From Ichthyophis bannanicus (Eukaryota > Chordata > Amphibia > Gymnophiona > Ichthyophiidae): a stretch of DNA of 64,000 nucleotides. The first letter of the stretch is position 1. Each line of letters opens with the position of its first letter. The DNA lies in NCBI GenBank assembly GCA_033557465.1, contig CM066037.1:207017156-207081155 (forward strand), written 5' to 3'. Shown here piece after piece: positions 32,451 through 44,206 of this stretch. The translations under genes were made by a program, and so were the position numbers. The notes under the pieces were generated by a model. That model was not told where the DNA came from. It was given only the letters and a program-made list of their open reading frames with translations, and ran no database searches.

Positions 32451-34292
32451 GACGGTTTGCAGACCTGCTCTCATTGAATTATCCTGCTAACCGAATAAAC
32501 CCCGAACAGCTAACCAGATAAACCCTTATTGGGCCCATAAAGAAAAAGGATTTTCTATTTGTATGGAAGTCTTAATTCTTAAAAACTCAAATCTAATCAA
32601 AGAAAATCTTTTTCAACTTTAAACCAGACTTTTTTGATCTAATCCCCAATTTTTAAAGAGCATGTTTAAATTTTGAAATGTGAATTTTTAGAGCTGTATT
32701 TGCCACAAGGAAAGTAAGGGTTTGAGCTACACTGAGTACTTTCCATGCTTCCAAGTCTCTGGTGATTGTGAGTTTGTAATTTTTGAGAGTAGATTGTGTG
32801 AGGTTAGTTCTGTAAAATGATATTCCCCTAGTAGTGAGTGTTATCACCAGATAAATGCCTGCAGCTGGTGTTACAGATCCCACCCTGAGGGCACTAACAA
32901 ACAGCAAGGACATTGATCACAGATCATTACATATATGCTTCCCCCAAAGGATGCAATCTCTAGAAGCAATAACTCAAAGTTATATTAAAGAACAAATCTC
33001 TGCTTTGGAAAGTAGCAACAACAGAATATAAACAATAGGCATCAAGATTTAGTGCCTGATTCACTTAGGATTTTTCCCATAGGCACAGAAAGGGAGGAAA
33101 TGCTTAGTAAATCAGTCCTATGGTAATTAAAATGAGTTTCAATGTGTGTACATAACCTTACACCAGATAACAGCTGGGGTTCCCTTATCTGCAGCATCAG
33201 TTAACAGCATTCTCCCTGTGTTAGGAAGATATTTGCACCTCAGGGATTCATTGGTGATTCAGTAGCTTTGAATGAGCCCAAAATGACACTGTGTTATGGT
33301 AGGGCCATTGTGTGTATTGAACAGCAAATAGTATTCAGTGTCGTAAAGACCAGGGATTTTCTTGGGAAAACGGAAGTAAAGGTTGTTGATATGGTAACCA
33401 TATTTATACTGTAGCACTACCTGTAGTTGGAGAAATTAGGTTATTAGCATTCCATGAGCAAAAGCAACATGAAAGTTCTTTTTTCCTGTCTTAGTGAGTG
33501 CAGAATGTTTCAGTGTTTCTCAATTCTTGGGCATCTTGGCATTTGATGTTGGTTTCATCTTTCCAAACACATTTCATGCTTTTCTAGATGAGGGAAATAA
33601 TCTGTATGAGTTGTACAGCAATCACCTGTTGAATCTGTAAAGAAAGTATTTTTAAAAGAGAATTGATACGATTTTGAAAATCATAGAGCTGTAGAACTAA
33701 ATAAAAACAGAAAGATCTAATAATACAATAGTCTAGAAGGTGGGAAATCAATAGGGAAACAACAAATTATGATACCTGTAACTCTTCATATCTGTTGTAT
33801 TATTTGAAGTTCAGCTTAAATAGAATTTCTGCAATGTCTTAGAATAAGTCATGTTGACATATACCATTTTAATAAAGAAGTGTAGTGCAGGTCTGTCCAG
33901 AAATGTTTTACCCAACTGCTGCAGAGGTAAAAATCTTTTTTAGCTTTCCTTCAAAATGTTAGAAAATAATTTCTAATGCATTTTTATTCTTTAACATTAA
34001 TGCATGTTTATTCTTTAATATGTTTTTGCTGCTCACAAAAATTGCTAAATTGACACCTCTAAAAACCAAAGACCTCCATTTATTCCCAGTGCAGGTATAG
34101 TATGGGCAATAGCAGTGCATGTTTCACATGTTTCACATGCACCCACATACACAGCTCTCACATGGAGGCAAGCAAGAGAAACAGTACCAAAGACAGCTCC
34201 CACACAAGCCAGTTGGTAGCAGGTTTTCTAGTTGCCCTGCCCCACTCAGGTCCATGCTGGCAGCAGAAACTGGAAGGATGTGACTCTGAGAC
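32451..34292. other. AT-rich DNA without recognisable features
   Basis: I read this on both strands and saw no protein family, RNA gene or clear repeat. Short open frames here look random. It may be unique host DNA or very old repeats. Confidence 0.5.
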
Positions 34293-34482
34293 AGCGTAGT
34301 TACTCACCTGTAACAGGTGATCTCCGGGAACAGCAGGAATTTAGTCTTCACATATGGGTATCGTCGGTACCGACGGAGCCCGCGCGGGAACACTCCCCAA
34401 CGTCCAATAGGAAAGCTTTTGGGAGCATCCCACAGCGCATGCATGCTGCCTTCTCGCCTCTGTACCTCTCTCACTTCAGTTG
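34293..34482 (-). repeat. DIRS inverted terminal repeat, left
   Basis: This block is the reverse complement, with some changes, of 57530-57694. Shared pieces include gtcggtaccgac, gcttttgggagcatccca and ctctctcacttcagtt. Its outer 45 bp recur in inverted form at 34575-34618. Confidence 0.9.
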
Positions 34483-34571
34483 AGTTTACAGCTGAGACCA
34501 AAGGAGAGAAGTAGAGAAAGAGAGAGATAGAGACAACTCCTAGGGGAGGTGAGTGGGTTGTGAAGACTAAA

Positions 34572-34656
34572 TTCCTGCTGTTCCCGGAGATCACCTGTTA
34601 CAGGTGAGTAACTACGCTATCTCCAGGAACAAGCAGGAATGTAGTCTTCACATATA
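34572..34656 (-). repeat. DIRS internal complementary region
   Basis: The left part (to 34618) is an exact reverse complement of the outer end of the left terminal repeat (cctgttacaggtgagtaac). The right part (34619-34656: ccaggaacaagcagg) is complementary to the outer end of the right terminal repeat. This is the template region DIRS elements use to join their ends in a circle. Confidence 0.88.
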
Positions 34657-34809
34657 GGGAATCCCCAGCTGGAAGATGCCAAGGGGTGACCCCAGCAAGC
34701 TGTGAACCCAGGTGAGTTGGGTCATGCTTCCTCCCATGGACCTTTGGCATCCAAACTGTGGATGGTGGGTAGGAGTTGAATTAAGTATGGAAGAGATGTT
34801 AGAGAACAG

Positions 34810-35780
34810 CCTGGCCAAACAAGGCATCTCGATGTGAGTCCTTGTCTAAGCAATAGTGTGCTGTGAAGGTGTGTACTGAAGCCCAAGTAGCTGCTTTGCA
34901 GATGTCATCAATAGAGACAGAACGAAGGTTAGCCATTGAGGCTGCCATTGCTCTCACATTGTGACATGGCCTTCGAGAGAAAGTCCCTTACTCTGATATG
35001 TGTAGGATATGCAGTCTGCAATCCAATTTGACAGAGTTCTTTTAGAAACTGGAAGTCCCAGATGACTAGAGTCAAAATCCACAAAAAGCTAAGAAGATTT
35101 TCTATGTGACTTAGTTCTTTGGAGTTAAAAGGCTAAGGCTCTTTTACTATCTAAAGTGTAAAGATTCATTTCTGCACTGGAGGCCTGAGCCCTAGGAAAG
35201 AATATAGGAAGATAAACCGAGGGTTTAGATGAAAAGGCGAAACCACCTTTGGCAGAAAATGAGAATAAGTCCTGAGGACTACATTATCATGGTGAAACCT
35301 TGTATAAGGAGGGTCAGCTACTAACGCCTGTAATTCACTAATGCATCTCGCAGAAGTGATGGCAATTAGGAAAATAACTTTCCATGAAAGAAACTTTAGA
35401 TTTGAAGTGGCTAAAGGTTCAAAGGGCAGTTTCATAAGCTGACCAAGAACAAGATTTAGATCCCATGCCACCGGTGGTTGTTTAATGGGAGGTTTTGTTA
35501 AGAGTAGGCCTCTCATAAATCTTGATATAAGTGGATGAGAGGAAATGGGTTGTCCATTGAAAGGTTTATGAAAAGCAGCAATAGCACTGAGATAGACCCT
35601 TACTGAATTGGTCTTTAGGCCAGATGTTGATAATTGTAGAAGATACTCTAATAGCAACTCTACAGGTACTAAAAAGGGGTTAAGTCCCTTTTGTGAACAC
35701 CAGATAGAGAACCTTTTCCACTTAAAAGCATAAGAACGTCTTGTGGAAGGTTTTCTGGAAGCCAGAAGGATATCCTTCAC
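34810..35780 (-). pseudogene. DIRS tyrosine recombinase, broken
   Basis: The 35780-35166 frame (204 codons) has STRRSYAFKWKRFSIWC (core-binding domain), then SARCISELQALV. In this block the catalytic arginine of the usual R-x-S-E-L motif appears as cysteine, a change that CpG decay would give. The C-terminal part is in other frames (34975-34810): HNVRAMAASMANL has the H-x2-R pair, and AATWASVHTFTAHY ends with the presumed nucleophile tyrosine. The enzyme would insert circular cDNA by recombination. Confidence 0.85.
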
Positions 35781-35809
35781 TTGTTAAGAAAGATTAATAG
35801 CCTGGAATT

Positions 35810-36222
35810 CTAGGCTTTCAGTAGCCAGGCCCTGAGATGTAGGGCCTGGGGATTGGGATGCAGTAGGGATCCGTCCTCCTGCGACAGGAGATCCGGAGCA
35901 TTCCCCAACTCCAAAGGAGTGGTTTGAGAGAGACGGAGAAGAAGGGGGTACCACGCTTGCCATGGCCAACGTGGAGCTATGAGTATCATATGACTTCTAT
36001 CTCTCTGAAGTTTGAATAAAGTCTTGGGAATGAGGGGAATGGGTGGGAAGACATAGAGGAAATCCTGTCCCCAGTGGAGTAGGAACGCATATCTTGCCTG
36101 ATAGTTTTGAGCCGGAATTCTGGAACAGAATCGGGGAAGTTTGGCATTCTGTGGACTTGCAAAGAGGTCTATATCTGGTGTTCCCCAGATTCGAAACACT
36201 CGAACAAGCTGGCCTGAGTGGA
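35810..36222 (-). pseudogene. DIRS RT/RNase H ORF, C-terminal part left of the LINEs
   Basis: After the target site the frame reads GQLVRVFRIWGTPDIDLFAS, then FPPIPLIPKTLFKL and ILIAPRWPWQAWYP, ending near 35810. These blocks are typical of the part of DIRS pol that follows RNase H. The frame joins smoothly with the sequence right of 53873 across the 9-bp target site. Confidence 0.85.
36214..36222 (-). other. 9-bp Tx1 target site, left copy
   Basis: The bases ctgagtgga (minus strand tccactcag) lie between DIRS sequence on the left and the 3' end of the left LINE. The same 9 bp occur at 45005-45013 and 53865-53873. Confidence 0.9.
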
Positions 36223-37041
36223 AATTTTGATTTATTGTAAACAAGCAACAAAATACATACAAAAAGCAAAACAGGCAACCCAAACAAGACCCACACCCCC
36301 AAAACCCCCACCCACCCCGACAGAGCACAAACAAGAACCTGAACCCCCCCCCCCGTGACCCACCTCCCCAAACCCACCACCAAACACAGCAAACAGCCCA
36401 CGTGCCCAAACCCCCCCCCGACAACAACCCATAAACGTCCAGGCAATGTCCATGTCCATGTCCATAGTATCCAACTGTTGAGGACTGCCAAACCCCCCCC
36501 CCAACCATGCCCGATACCCCTGCACCAGCATGAGAACCCAAAATACATAATCCACCATCCCCACCCCCGCCCCTAATAAGGAACAGCAGCTCCCCCACCC
36601 CCCACCCCAATCCCTGCCCCATCCCCATCCACCCCACAAAGAAAAACATCAAAAGGAAAACCCACATCCCCTTACTAATATGAAAACCACCCACCCCCCC
36701 CAAACAAAACATAAAGGCAACATCTGGCCCTTCCCCAACAAAAGCCCACCAAAACGAAACCAAAGAAACAATACCAAACCATTAAAAAAAAAAAAAACCC
36801 ACAGTGCTGCCCTGCAACGCCAGACAGCAGAGCGGGATGCACACAAGAACAATGACACTTCGGCACACGACAGAGCGATTTTCAAAACCCATCCCCCGAA
36901 GAGAGAGGGAGAGCGGAAGAGTGGCCAACCCTCCTCAAAGCTGCAGTACCATCACACCCCCCCACCCCGGTTTCCCCTCCCTATCCACCGGGATAAAAAC
37001 CCCAAAACCCTAACAGGGAAACCCCAGGGCAACCCTTCCAC

Positions 37042-40000
37042 TCACGGGGGGCGGAGGGTGAGGTGACGCCACAGACGCTCCCAACGATGGGCCTCCACCA
37101 CCCGCTTTTCGCGTTGCGCCATGCTGGACACTTCCTCCAAAATGTCCCGCACCACCTCGTCGAGGGGCAGGACCAACCCCCGGGCCGAGACATGACAGCG
37201 CGCTTGCCACAGGTGGTAGCGCACTACAGCCGTGACGAGGTAGAGGGTCCCGGAGTCCTGCCTTAGAGGAAAGGACCAGGCCCCGTACACCCACTCCGCA
37301 TACGTAAGGAGGGAAAGATCATGCAGGTGAAGAGCAGCGGACACCAACCGGCAGGCCGCTACATTAAAGGGGCACTGCCGAAGGAAATGATCCATGGTCC
37401 CCGTCTGCCCTTCACACTCTGCCCTCGGACAGACCCGCTCAGCCTGTGACCTCTACTTGAGGTTGTCCCTCACGTACAAACGCCCGTGGAAAGACAACCA
37501 GGCCACATCCCGAACCTTCTTCGGCAGCCGAGGGGAGTTCAACTGCCGAAGGCCCCGCTGCATCACATCCGCTGGACAGTCCCGCAGGGCCCACCGTGGT
37601 TGAAAGTGGGAGGTGAGTACCATCCGGTACAATCCTTTCCGCCCCAAGGACTGGGCGAGCGGGTCGGTCACCCCCCACCGCCGAATGAGCCCCACCATCG
37701 CAAAAACGTACGATGGGGCTTGTTCCCCACTCCGACGCACACGTGGGACCGAGGACGCCCCCTCCCACTGCTCCCAGAAGTGGGAGAACCACCCCCGATA
37801 GGAGGCCACCCACCAAACCCCACCCCCCTCCCTCATCCTATCCAAGTGAAACGCCATAGACAAGACTGACAGGAAGACAAGGGGGTGCAACATACCCAAA
37901 CCACCCTGTGCCCGATCCAGGCAAATGATGTTGCGCTGGACAGGGTTCAGGCGGTTACCCCACAGAAAACAGAAAAAGACAGCACTAACAGACACCTGAC
38001 GGGACGACGGAAGAACGAAGACCGTGGCCACGTGTAGAAAGAGGGGAAGCAGAAACGTCCCGAGGAGCTTGATCTTCTCCTCGTACGTACACCTCCACCC
38101 CCTCCACCGCAGCACCCGACACCGTGCAGTCTCAATACAACGATCCCAATTGGACACCGCACAGTCCTCCGAACCGAAGACGAGGCCCAAAACGCGGTCC
38201 TCCCCCACGGGAGGAGGAAAGGGGGCGCAGGAAGGCGGGGAGGCCTCCGAGGGTCCCACCACAGCGTCTGGCACTTGCTGTGGTTGACAACAGAATGGGC
38301 CACCTCCGAGTACTCCTCCACAGCCCCCGCAGGGCCTCTACCCCCTCAGTGCCATCCACGTAAACTGAGATGTCATCAGCGTAGGCAATGACAGTCACCG
38401 GGGGCGCACCAGGCGCCTCCAGGCCCCGCAACCCACCTGAGGACAATCTCCGGAGGAAAGGGTCGAGGGAGAAGACATACAGCAGGGGGCTCAAAGGGCA
38501 CCCCTGTCATACCCCCGAGGCGACACAAAAAGGCCGTCCGAGCCACCCGTTAATAAACGGGAAGCTCACCCCCCCTCGGTACAGCGCCTGCAAGACGAAG
38601 AGAAAACCTGCGGGGAGGCCGAAGTTCTGGAGCACCACCCACAAGTACTGGTGACTGACTCGATCAAAGGCCTTGGACTGGTCCAAGGAGACCAACCAAT
38701 GGTCCCGTTGGAGCGACCGGCCTCTCTCCACCATCTCCCGGACAGTGGCGACAGCATCCAGAACCCCTCTCCCCCGAATGGAACAATACTGGGACGGTGA
38801 CAGCAAAGCGCCCGACACCTCCACCAGTCGGTTGGCCAAACACTTGGCCAGGATCTTCCGGTCCACGTTCAGAAGAGAGAGCGGCCGCCAAAAGTCCAAG
38901 GAGCTATCGTCCTTTCCCTTGGAGAGCAGCAGCAGGACAGACTCGCGAAATGATCGCGGGAGAAACCCCGTGTCCATGATCTCCTGAAACAGGGAGGTCA
39001 GGAAGGGGGCCAGCTGGGAGATGAAAGTGCGATAGAACTCCACTGGGAGTCCATCACGCCCAGGCACCTTCCCCAACGGCATGGCATGAATCGCCCTCTC
39101 CACCTCCACCTGCTGAATTGGAGCAGCGAGTGCATCAACCTGTGCCTGGACCACAGCCGAATACACCGGGGGAAGGCCCAGGTACTCTCGGATATGGGTG
39201 AGGTCCACAGGGCGATCCCCAAGCAGGTCAGAGAAGTATTCCCCCACCATCTGCAAAAGGTCCTCCTGAGAGGTATGAAGGGTGCCGTCCTCGCCCCGCA
39301 GGGCCATGACCTCCCTACGCCGAACCCGCTCCCTACAATTCAGGAAAGGGTCTGGAGGGGTGACCCCACCAGCCGCCCCCTCGAAGCAAAGGGAGGCATG
39401 GCGATCATAAAGCAGGCCACGGAGCTGGACTCGCACCTCTTCCACCTCCTCCCGCGCTGCCCCTCGGGATACCAAACGGTCCAGCGACCTCCGGAGGACA
39501 GTGTAGGTGAGGTAGCGGGACCGAGCAATGGAGGTACCCCTGGAACGGAAGAGTTTGCGGGCACGTGTCTTCACCTCATCCCACCAAGCACCACGGGAAG
39601 GAAAAATACCCAACAGGGTCTCCTGGTCTGCAAGAAAGGCCAAGAACTCCTGGACCACCTCTGATGTTGCCAACAACTGCACATTCAGTCGCCACAGGCC
39701 AGGACCCTGCTGAGCTCCTCGTGGTTAGCCAAGAAGGACACGAAGAGGACGCAGTGGTCCGAGAAGTCAACCGCCTGCAACTGCGGAGGGGAACACTCCA
39801 CCCGGGCACTCACATATATCCGATCGATACGACTCCTGCAGGTCCCATGGTAGTAGGTGAAACCTGGCGACCGTGGAAAGGCCCGGTGGTAGACATCCAC
39901 TAGGTCAGCCGTCCGGGTCATCTCGGCCAAAAAGAGGCCCTCGTAACTGGGTGGGCAACGCTCCCCCCCTCGGTCCTGCAACAGGGTGGTGGTGTTAAAA

Positions 40001-40434
40001 TCCCCTGCGAGGACCACCAAACGGGAGGTGTGTAAGTAGGGGCGGATGACCCGAAACAGGGTCTTCCGCGCCAACTTAGACTGGGGGCCGTAGACCACCA
40101 CGAAACGAAACCGATGGGGCCCGCAGCAGCCATCTAAGAGCAAACACCGGCCCTGCTCCAGTTCCCACACATACTGCACCTGAAATAGGTGAGACGTGAA
40201 CAAAACCGCCACTCCTGCGTAGGGCTGGGTCGCAAGTGACCAGTACGAAGGACCCCACCACCACTCCCGCTTTGCCCGATGAAGGCTAGCGAGCGAGGTG
40301 AGCCTGGTCTCCTGCAAAAAGATGACATCCAGCCCACTCGTGGAAAGAAAATCATAGGCCGCAGCCCGCGCCTCGTCCGTCAAAATGCTGGCCACGTTGA
40401 TAGTGGCGCACGAGAACGCAGGAGTGCACGCCAT
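37042..40434 (-). pseudogene. Tx1 ORF2, left copy (endonuclease, RT, C-terminal knuckle)
   Basis: It starts at the ATG at 40434, two bases after the ORF1 stop. The endonuclease (40434-39685) has FLQETRL, VVLAGDFNTTT, RIDRIYVSA and FSDHCVLFV. RT follows in another frame (39682-38507) with LVSLDQSKAFDRVSH (A box). A TGA lies at 38507 where the sister has CGG; then come SPLLYVFSLDPFL and IAYADDISVYVDG (catalytic box, near 38385). The C-terminal domain (38274-37042) has a Y-to-stop change at 37453 and ends with a CX4C-X8-H-X4-C knuckle (FLRQC) and LTLRPP. Breaks near 39683, 38507, 38330 and 37453 make it inactive. Intact length would be about 1130 codons. Confidence 0.87.
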
Positions 40435-40436
40435 GC

Positions 40437-42290
40437 CTATTTCGTGTGTAGTGTCCCTTTCCTCCTTTTCTCACCAACCCCTGGATCCCCAGAATCCCGC
40501 TTGCAGGACAAGCCCGCAAGTTGGAGCAACTCCTCGGGGTCCACGTTGACCACCTCGAAGATCTCCTCCTCCTCCTGCCCGACCCTGTCACCCCAGGGGG
40601 TGCTGGTGCCCCCGGGACCACCAGGCAAAGCTGTCGCAGGGGCTGACCCAGCTCCCACGGGGAGAGGGGGCACAGACAGGTCAGGGGTCGGAGGAATGAT
40701 CTCCTCTGTGGGGTCCACCACCGGTGCTGCCCCCCCCTCGCCGGACAGAGACTGAGACAACAGAACTGTGCCCACCCCCGCGGGGGAGGCCATGGCGGCC
40801 GGGTCAGCAGGGGGCTCCTGCGAAGGCCCAGCACCCAACTGCGGGGGCAAAAGCCCGTCCTCCCTCACCTGTCCCGGCAGTCTCTCCAGGGCTACCACCG
40901 AGAGCCGGGCGCCAGTATCCACACTGTTCGGAGGACCCTGACTGCGGCGCGCCTTCGGCATTTTCTGAGGCCGCCGCTGAGGAAGAGGGGCCACCCCTGC
41001 CGCTAACCGCACCGAGCGCCGCACAGGGGGCCCTGCCTCCACAGGCAAGCCCTCATCCGCCTCAGCCGCATCAGCAGCCAAGAAGAGGAAACGGTTGCTG
41101 TCCAACACGGGCTCTTCATCCAACAATGGGGATGTCTCCCGCTTCTTCCTTTTGGCCTTGCCACCCTTAGAAGGGACAGTAGTCCATTCCTGAGGTGGCA
41201 CCACCCGCGAACCCCTATCCTGTCGTGAAACATCTACCTCCACCACATCAACCCTCTCCTCCATCCTACCCAAATCCCCTCCCCCTGGTGGCTCCCTCGG
41301 CTCAGTGGCCTCCTCCGCCCTAGGGCCCCCAGACTCTTCCTGCAGGAGAGGGTCCTCCATACCCTCCTCCCGCACAGGAGCCTGAGGTGGGGCGACGACA
41401 TCCCCCCTCGGTCCATTGTGTGATGCGGAGGGGCAGCGGGCAAAGGGGTGGCCCAACTCCCCGCAAAGGTTACACCTGATGAGCAAACACCCGGCCGAGG
41501 CGTGACCCCGTCCACCACAACGGGTGCAGACCTGCTCGGGACAGTTCATGCTCAGATGCCGGAATGAGCCACAGCGGTGACACTCGCGAGGTTGCCCGGG
41601 GTAGTAGCACAAGATGCGATCCCAACCGAGGAAACCGGCCGAGGGCACGTGCTGCACGACATTTCCCACTTCACGCAAACGGATCTTACCCTTCCACGAC
41701 CCGTCCCACACCCCTAGGGGCCCAGCGCCCTTAACCAGGGGTGCGAGAAGCACCGCATGACGCGATAACCAAAACTGAATGTCCTGCCCTGGGAGCGACT
41801 CATTCCTAACCAGGATGGTCACAGGTACCGCCCCCTGGCGAGAGATAGGCACAACACGAAAGTCGGCCCACCCACCCTGCCCCCTCTGCTGCTGGTATCG
41901 GTCCCAGAAAATCTCCAGCCCCCGTCGCAGCATGAAACTAACATCATACTCGATGGTGTTGTTCATGTGGATGAAGGCATAGAGATCTCCCGGGAGAAAC
42001 CCCAGCCCAAGGACCATCCTCAAGACATGTTCCCTGGCCGGAGGGGGCCCCTCCCCGGCCCACCGGATCTGCGCCACGTTGCGCCGTCGAACCTCACCCC
42101 CTACCCCTCGGAACCCTCCCCCACTTCCTCCCCCGCCCATAGACCCTCTCCCTTGGGAACCCCCCCTCCCCGCAGCCCCACCAGAGGTCCCTGTAGCATC
42201 AGCAGACCCCCTTAGGGCCTCTGCAAAAGTACAGGGGGGGGACCGACCCCCCTGCCTCCAACCCCTGACCTCCTCTCGCCTCCCCCGCAA
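40437..42290 (-). CDS. Tx1 ORF1, left copy, intact (617 codons), gag-like zinc-knuckle protein
   Basis: The frame runs without a stop from the methionine at 42290 to TAG at 40437. An N-terminal glycine/arginine-rich part contains CTFAEALRG, a motif seen in gag-like LINE proteins. A folded middle domain (VLRMVLGLGFLPGDLYAFI, VPVTILVRNESLPG) is followed by three consecutive CX2CX4HX4C knuckles near residues 237-290: CHRCGSFRHLSMNC, CTRCGGRGHASAGC and CNLCGELGHPFARC. The C-terminal 300 residues are low-complexity, rich in E, P, G and R. The protein is expected to bind the element RNA. A later start at an internal methionine cannot be excluded. Confidence 0.85.
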   Translation of the reverse strand: MRGRREEVRGWRQGGRSPPCTFAEALRGSADATGTSGGAAGRGGSQGRGSMGGGGSGGGFRGVGGEVRRRNVAQIRWAGEGPPPAREHVLRMVLGLGFLPGDLYAFIHMNNTIEYDVSFMLRRGLEIFWDRYQQQRGQGGWADFRVVPISRQGAVPVTILVRNESLPGQDIQFWLSRHAVLLAPLVKGAGPLGVWDGSWKGKIRLREVGNVVQHVPSAGFLGWDRILCYYPGQPRECHRCGSFRHLSMNCPEQVCTRCGGRGHASAGCLLIRCNLCGELGHPFARCPSASHNGPRGDVVAPPQAPVREEGMEDPLLQEESGGPRAEEATEPREPPGGGDLGRMEERVDVVEVDVSRQDRGSRVVPPQEWTTVPSKGGKAKRKKRETSPLLDEEPVLDSNRFLFLAADAAEADEGLPVEAGPPVRRSVRLAAGVAPLPQRRPQKMPKARRSQGPPNSVDTGARLSVVALERLPGQVREDGLLPPQLGAGPSQEPPADPAAMASPAGVGTVLLSQSLSGEGGAAPVVDPTEEIIPPTPDLSVPPLPVGAGSAPATALPGGPGGTSTPWGDRVGQEEEEIFEVVNVDPEELLQLAGLSCKRDSGDPGVGEKRRKGTLHTK

Positions 42291-43627
42291 CAGCCGGCGA
42301 GAAAATCCGCTGCTGTGGTTCAGGATCCGCAGCCACCTCTAAGGGAGCGACCGTGGGACTGGGCAGGATCAGCTCCGCGAACACAGAATCAGGGATACTT
42401 TCTCTGCCCTCTCCCTGGGTGCCTCCTGGCAACTCCGGATCTCCTCTTTCCACCCTATCCGATGTGTCCACCAGACCCTGTTGCCTCCTAAGTATTGCAG
42501 AAGCCCCTTTAGGGCCGTCCGGGGTCTCCAGGGCTAGCATAATGGTGTCATGCACTTGCTCTTCCATGACACCAGGAATACCAGGGAACCCCCCTGTACC
42601 CCTGCCCTGCATTCCCAGCTCTTCCGGTGTCTCCGCTACCAGAACTGGGGAAAGACAAGGCCCCCCCCAGTCCTGGGATCCAGGTGCACTATCTCATCCC
42701 CCATCCCCGCTGACGTCGGTCACCGCTCCCCATCCGAAAGAACCATTACCGCCCCTCCCACTAGTGGGCCAGTCGTCCACTCCCCCTCCCTCTCCCCCAC
42801 AGCCACAGGAGGTCCCTGCTCCTTTACATGGACATAAGATGCCTCATATGCAGGACCCCCAAGCAGCCCACCAACCTCTTCCCTCTGCAGGGCTCCCAGC
42901 AACAAGGCAGGACCTTCCTCTACCAAAGCAGAGTCGTTAGACAACTGAACAGGGCCGCCGAAGGCCAGACCCCCCGATCCCCCTCCCTGCTGCCCCCCTC
43001 CAATCCCAGTTCCTACCTGATTGCCGGTGCCAGACGTGGCACAGAGATCAGGGACATCCAGGCTGGCAGCCAAGACTCCAGCGGAGGGGACGGACGCCCC
43101 CCCCCCCCCTGTGAGCCAGGCCCCCCTCGGCCCCCCCCCATGCCATCCGCAGTCACAGAAGCCCGTGCATCCCGCTCCGACATCACAGGTTTCAAAGACA
43201 ACTGCTGAGTACCCTTCCGGCCCCCCCCCCCGGGGCTGCAGGCAAAAGAAAGCAGCCCCGAGCCTGGTTCTTCCCCTTCCCTGCACCCTTCCGGCGCCAG
43301 ACAGCCACCTCAGGGAACGATGGGTGGCCATCCTGCAGCCGTCTAGGAGCCGGAAGGGCAGCCAAGACAGGGGAGTCCACACGCCCAGTAGCCCCCCCAC
43401 CCCAAGTCCTCACAGGAACTCCGGTAGACATTGTAGCAGAAGCATCCCGGTGGACAGCCAACACTGAGTCTGCAGATCCCCGACGGTGTGAAAACCGGAC
43501 CGGAATCAAGTTGTCAACCCGAGGGACCGCTGCTGTGGAAAACTGTCTGGGGAGAGGCAGCAAATCCTCCGCAGATCTCCGCCAGTGCTCCTTCAGCAGG
43601 GCAGAGGCAGACTCACGGCTGTCTTCA

Positions 43628-43785
43628 CACTTCCGGGAAAACCCGGAAGTGACATCACCCAGCTCGCGGCGGCCATTTTGGATCCTCAATCGGGCCAGGG
43701 AAAGCCCTGCAAACACCTCCTCCAGCGGGGTAAGCTGCTCAGCAGGACTGACGTCACGGTGTACTCCCCGGCGGCCATCTTGGGA
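43628..43785 (-). promoter_or_regulatory. Promoter-like motif cluster in left Tx1
   Basis: Plus-strand reading: cacttccggg ... cccggaagtgacatca near 43628-43655 (two inverted ETS-type sites and a CRE-like site with one change), then gcggcggccattttgg. A second group near 43749-43783 has a perfect CRE tgacgtca and cggcggccatcttgg, a YY1-like box. The same cluster is at 52496-52551 in the other copy. It lies between the extra 5' ORF and ORF1. Confidence 0.55.
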
Positions 43786-44206
43786 AACCCCAACAGCGAA
43801 CGACGATGTCGGGAAGGCAGGGAAATCATCCGAAAATGCCTTCTGAGGAAAGAAATCAGCTCAACGGAACTTCTGCGCACTGCCCCGGCCCTCGTTGTAG
43901 GAGACCAACATCTTCTCCCGGGTTGATAGTGCGGCTTCCATTACTGGCTCCAGCGGATCTTGGCGGGCCGGGACCCCGCTCCCAAACGCCCAGGCGGCAT
44001 CGGGCACCGAGGAACGCAACGGATCTGGCACCGAACTACAGCACCCGTGGATGTTGCAGCCATTCGTCCAGGATCACCAATCACCGGCAGGTAAGCAGCT
44101 CTTGACTCAGAAAAAGTTTTAAATGGCAGATGTTGTGTTCCTTTCCCTAATTCACCCTGGAAGGGCAAGGGCATATAATGGGACCGTCGTTGTTCTACCA
44201 GCCTAC

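Noticed and set aside
36355..36763. Glycine/tryptophan-rich frames on the minus strand in the Tx1 3' UTR
   Set aside because: They arise from C-runs and the repeat unit in the 3' UTR and run on into DIRS sequence; they do not agree between the two LINE copies.
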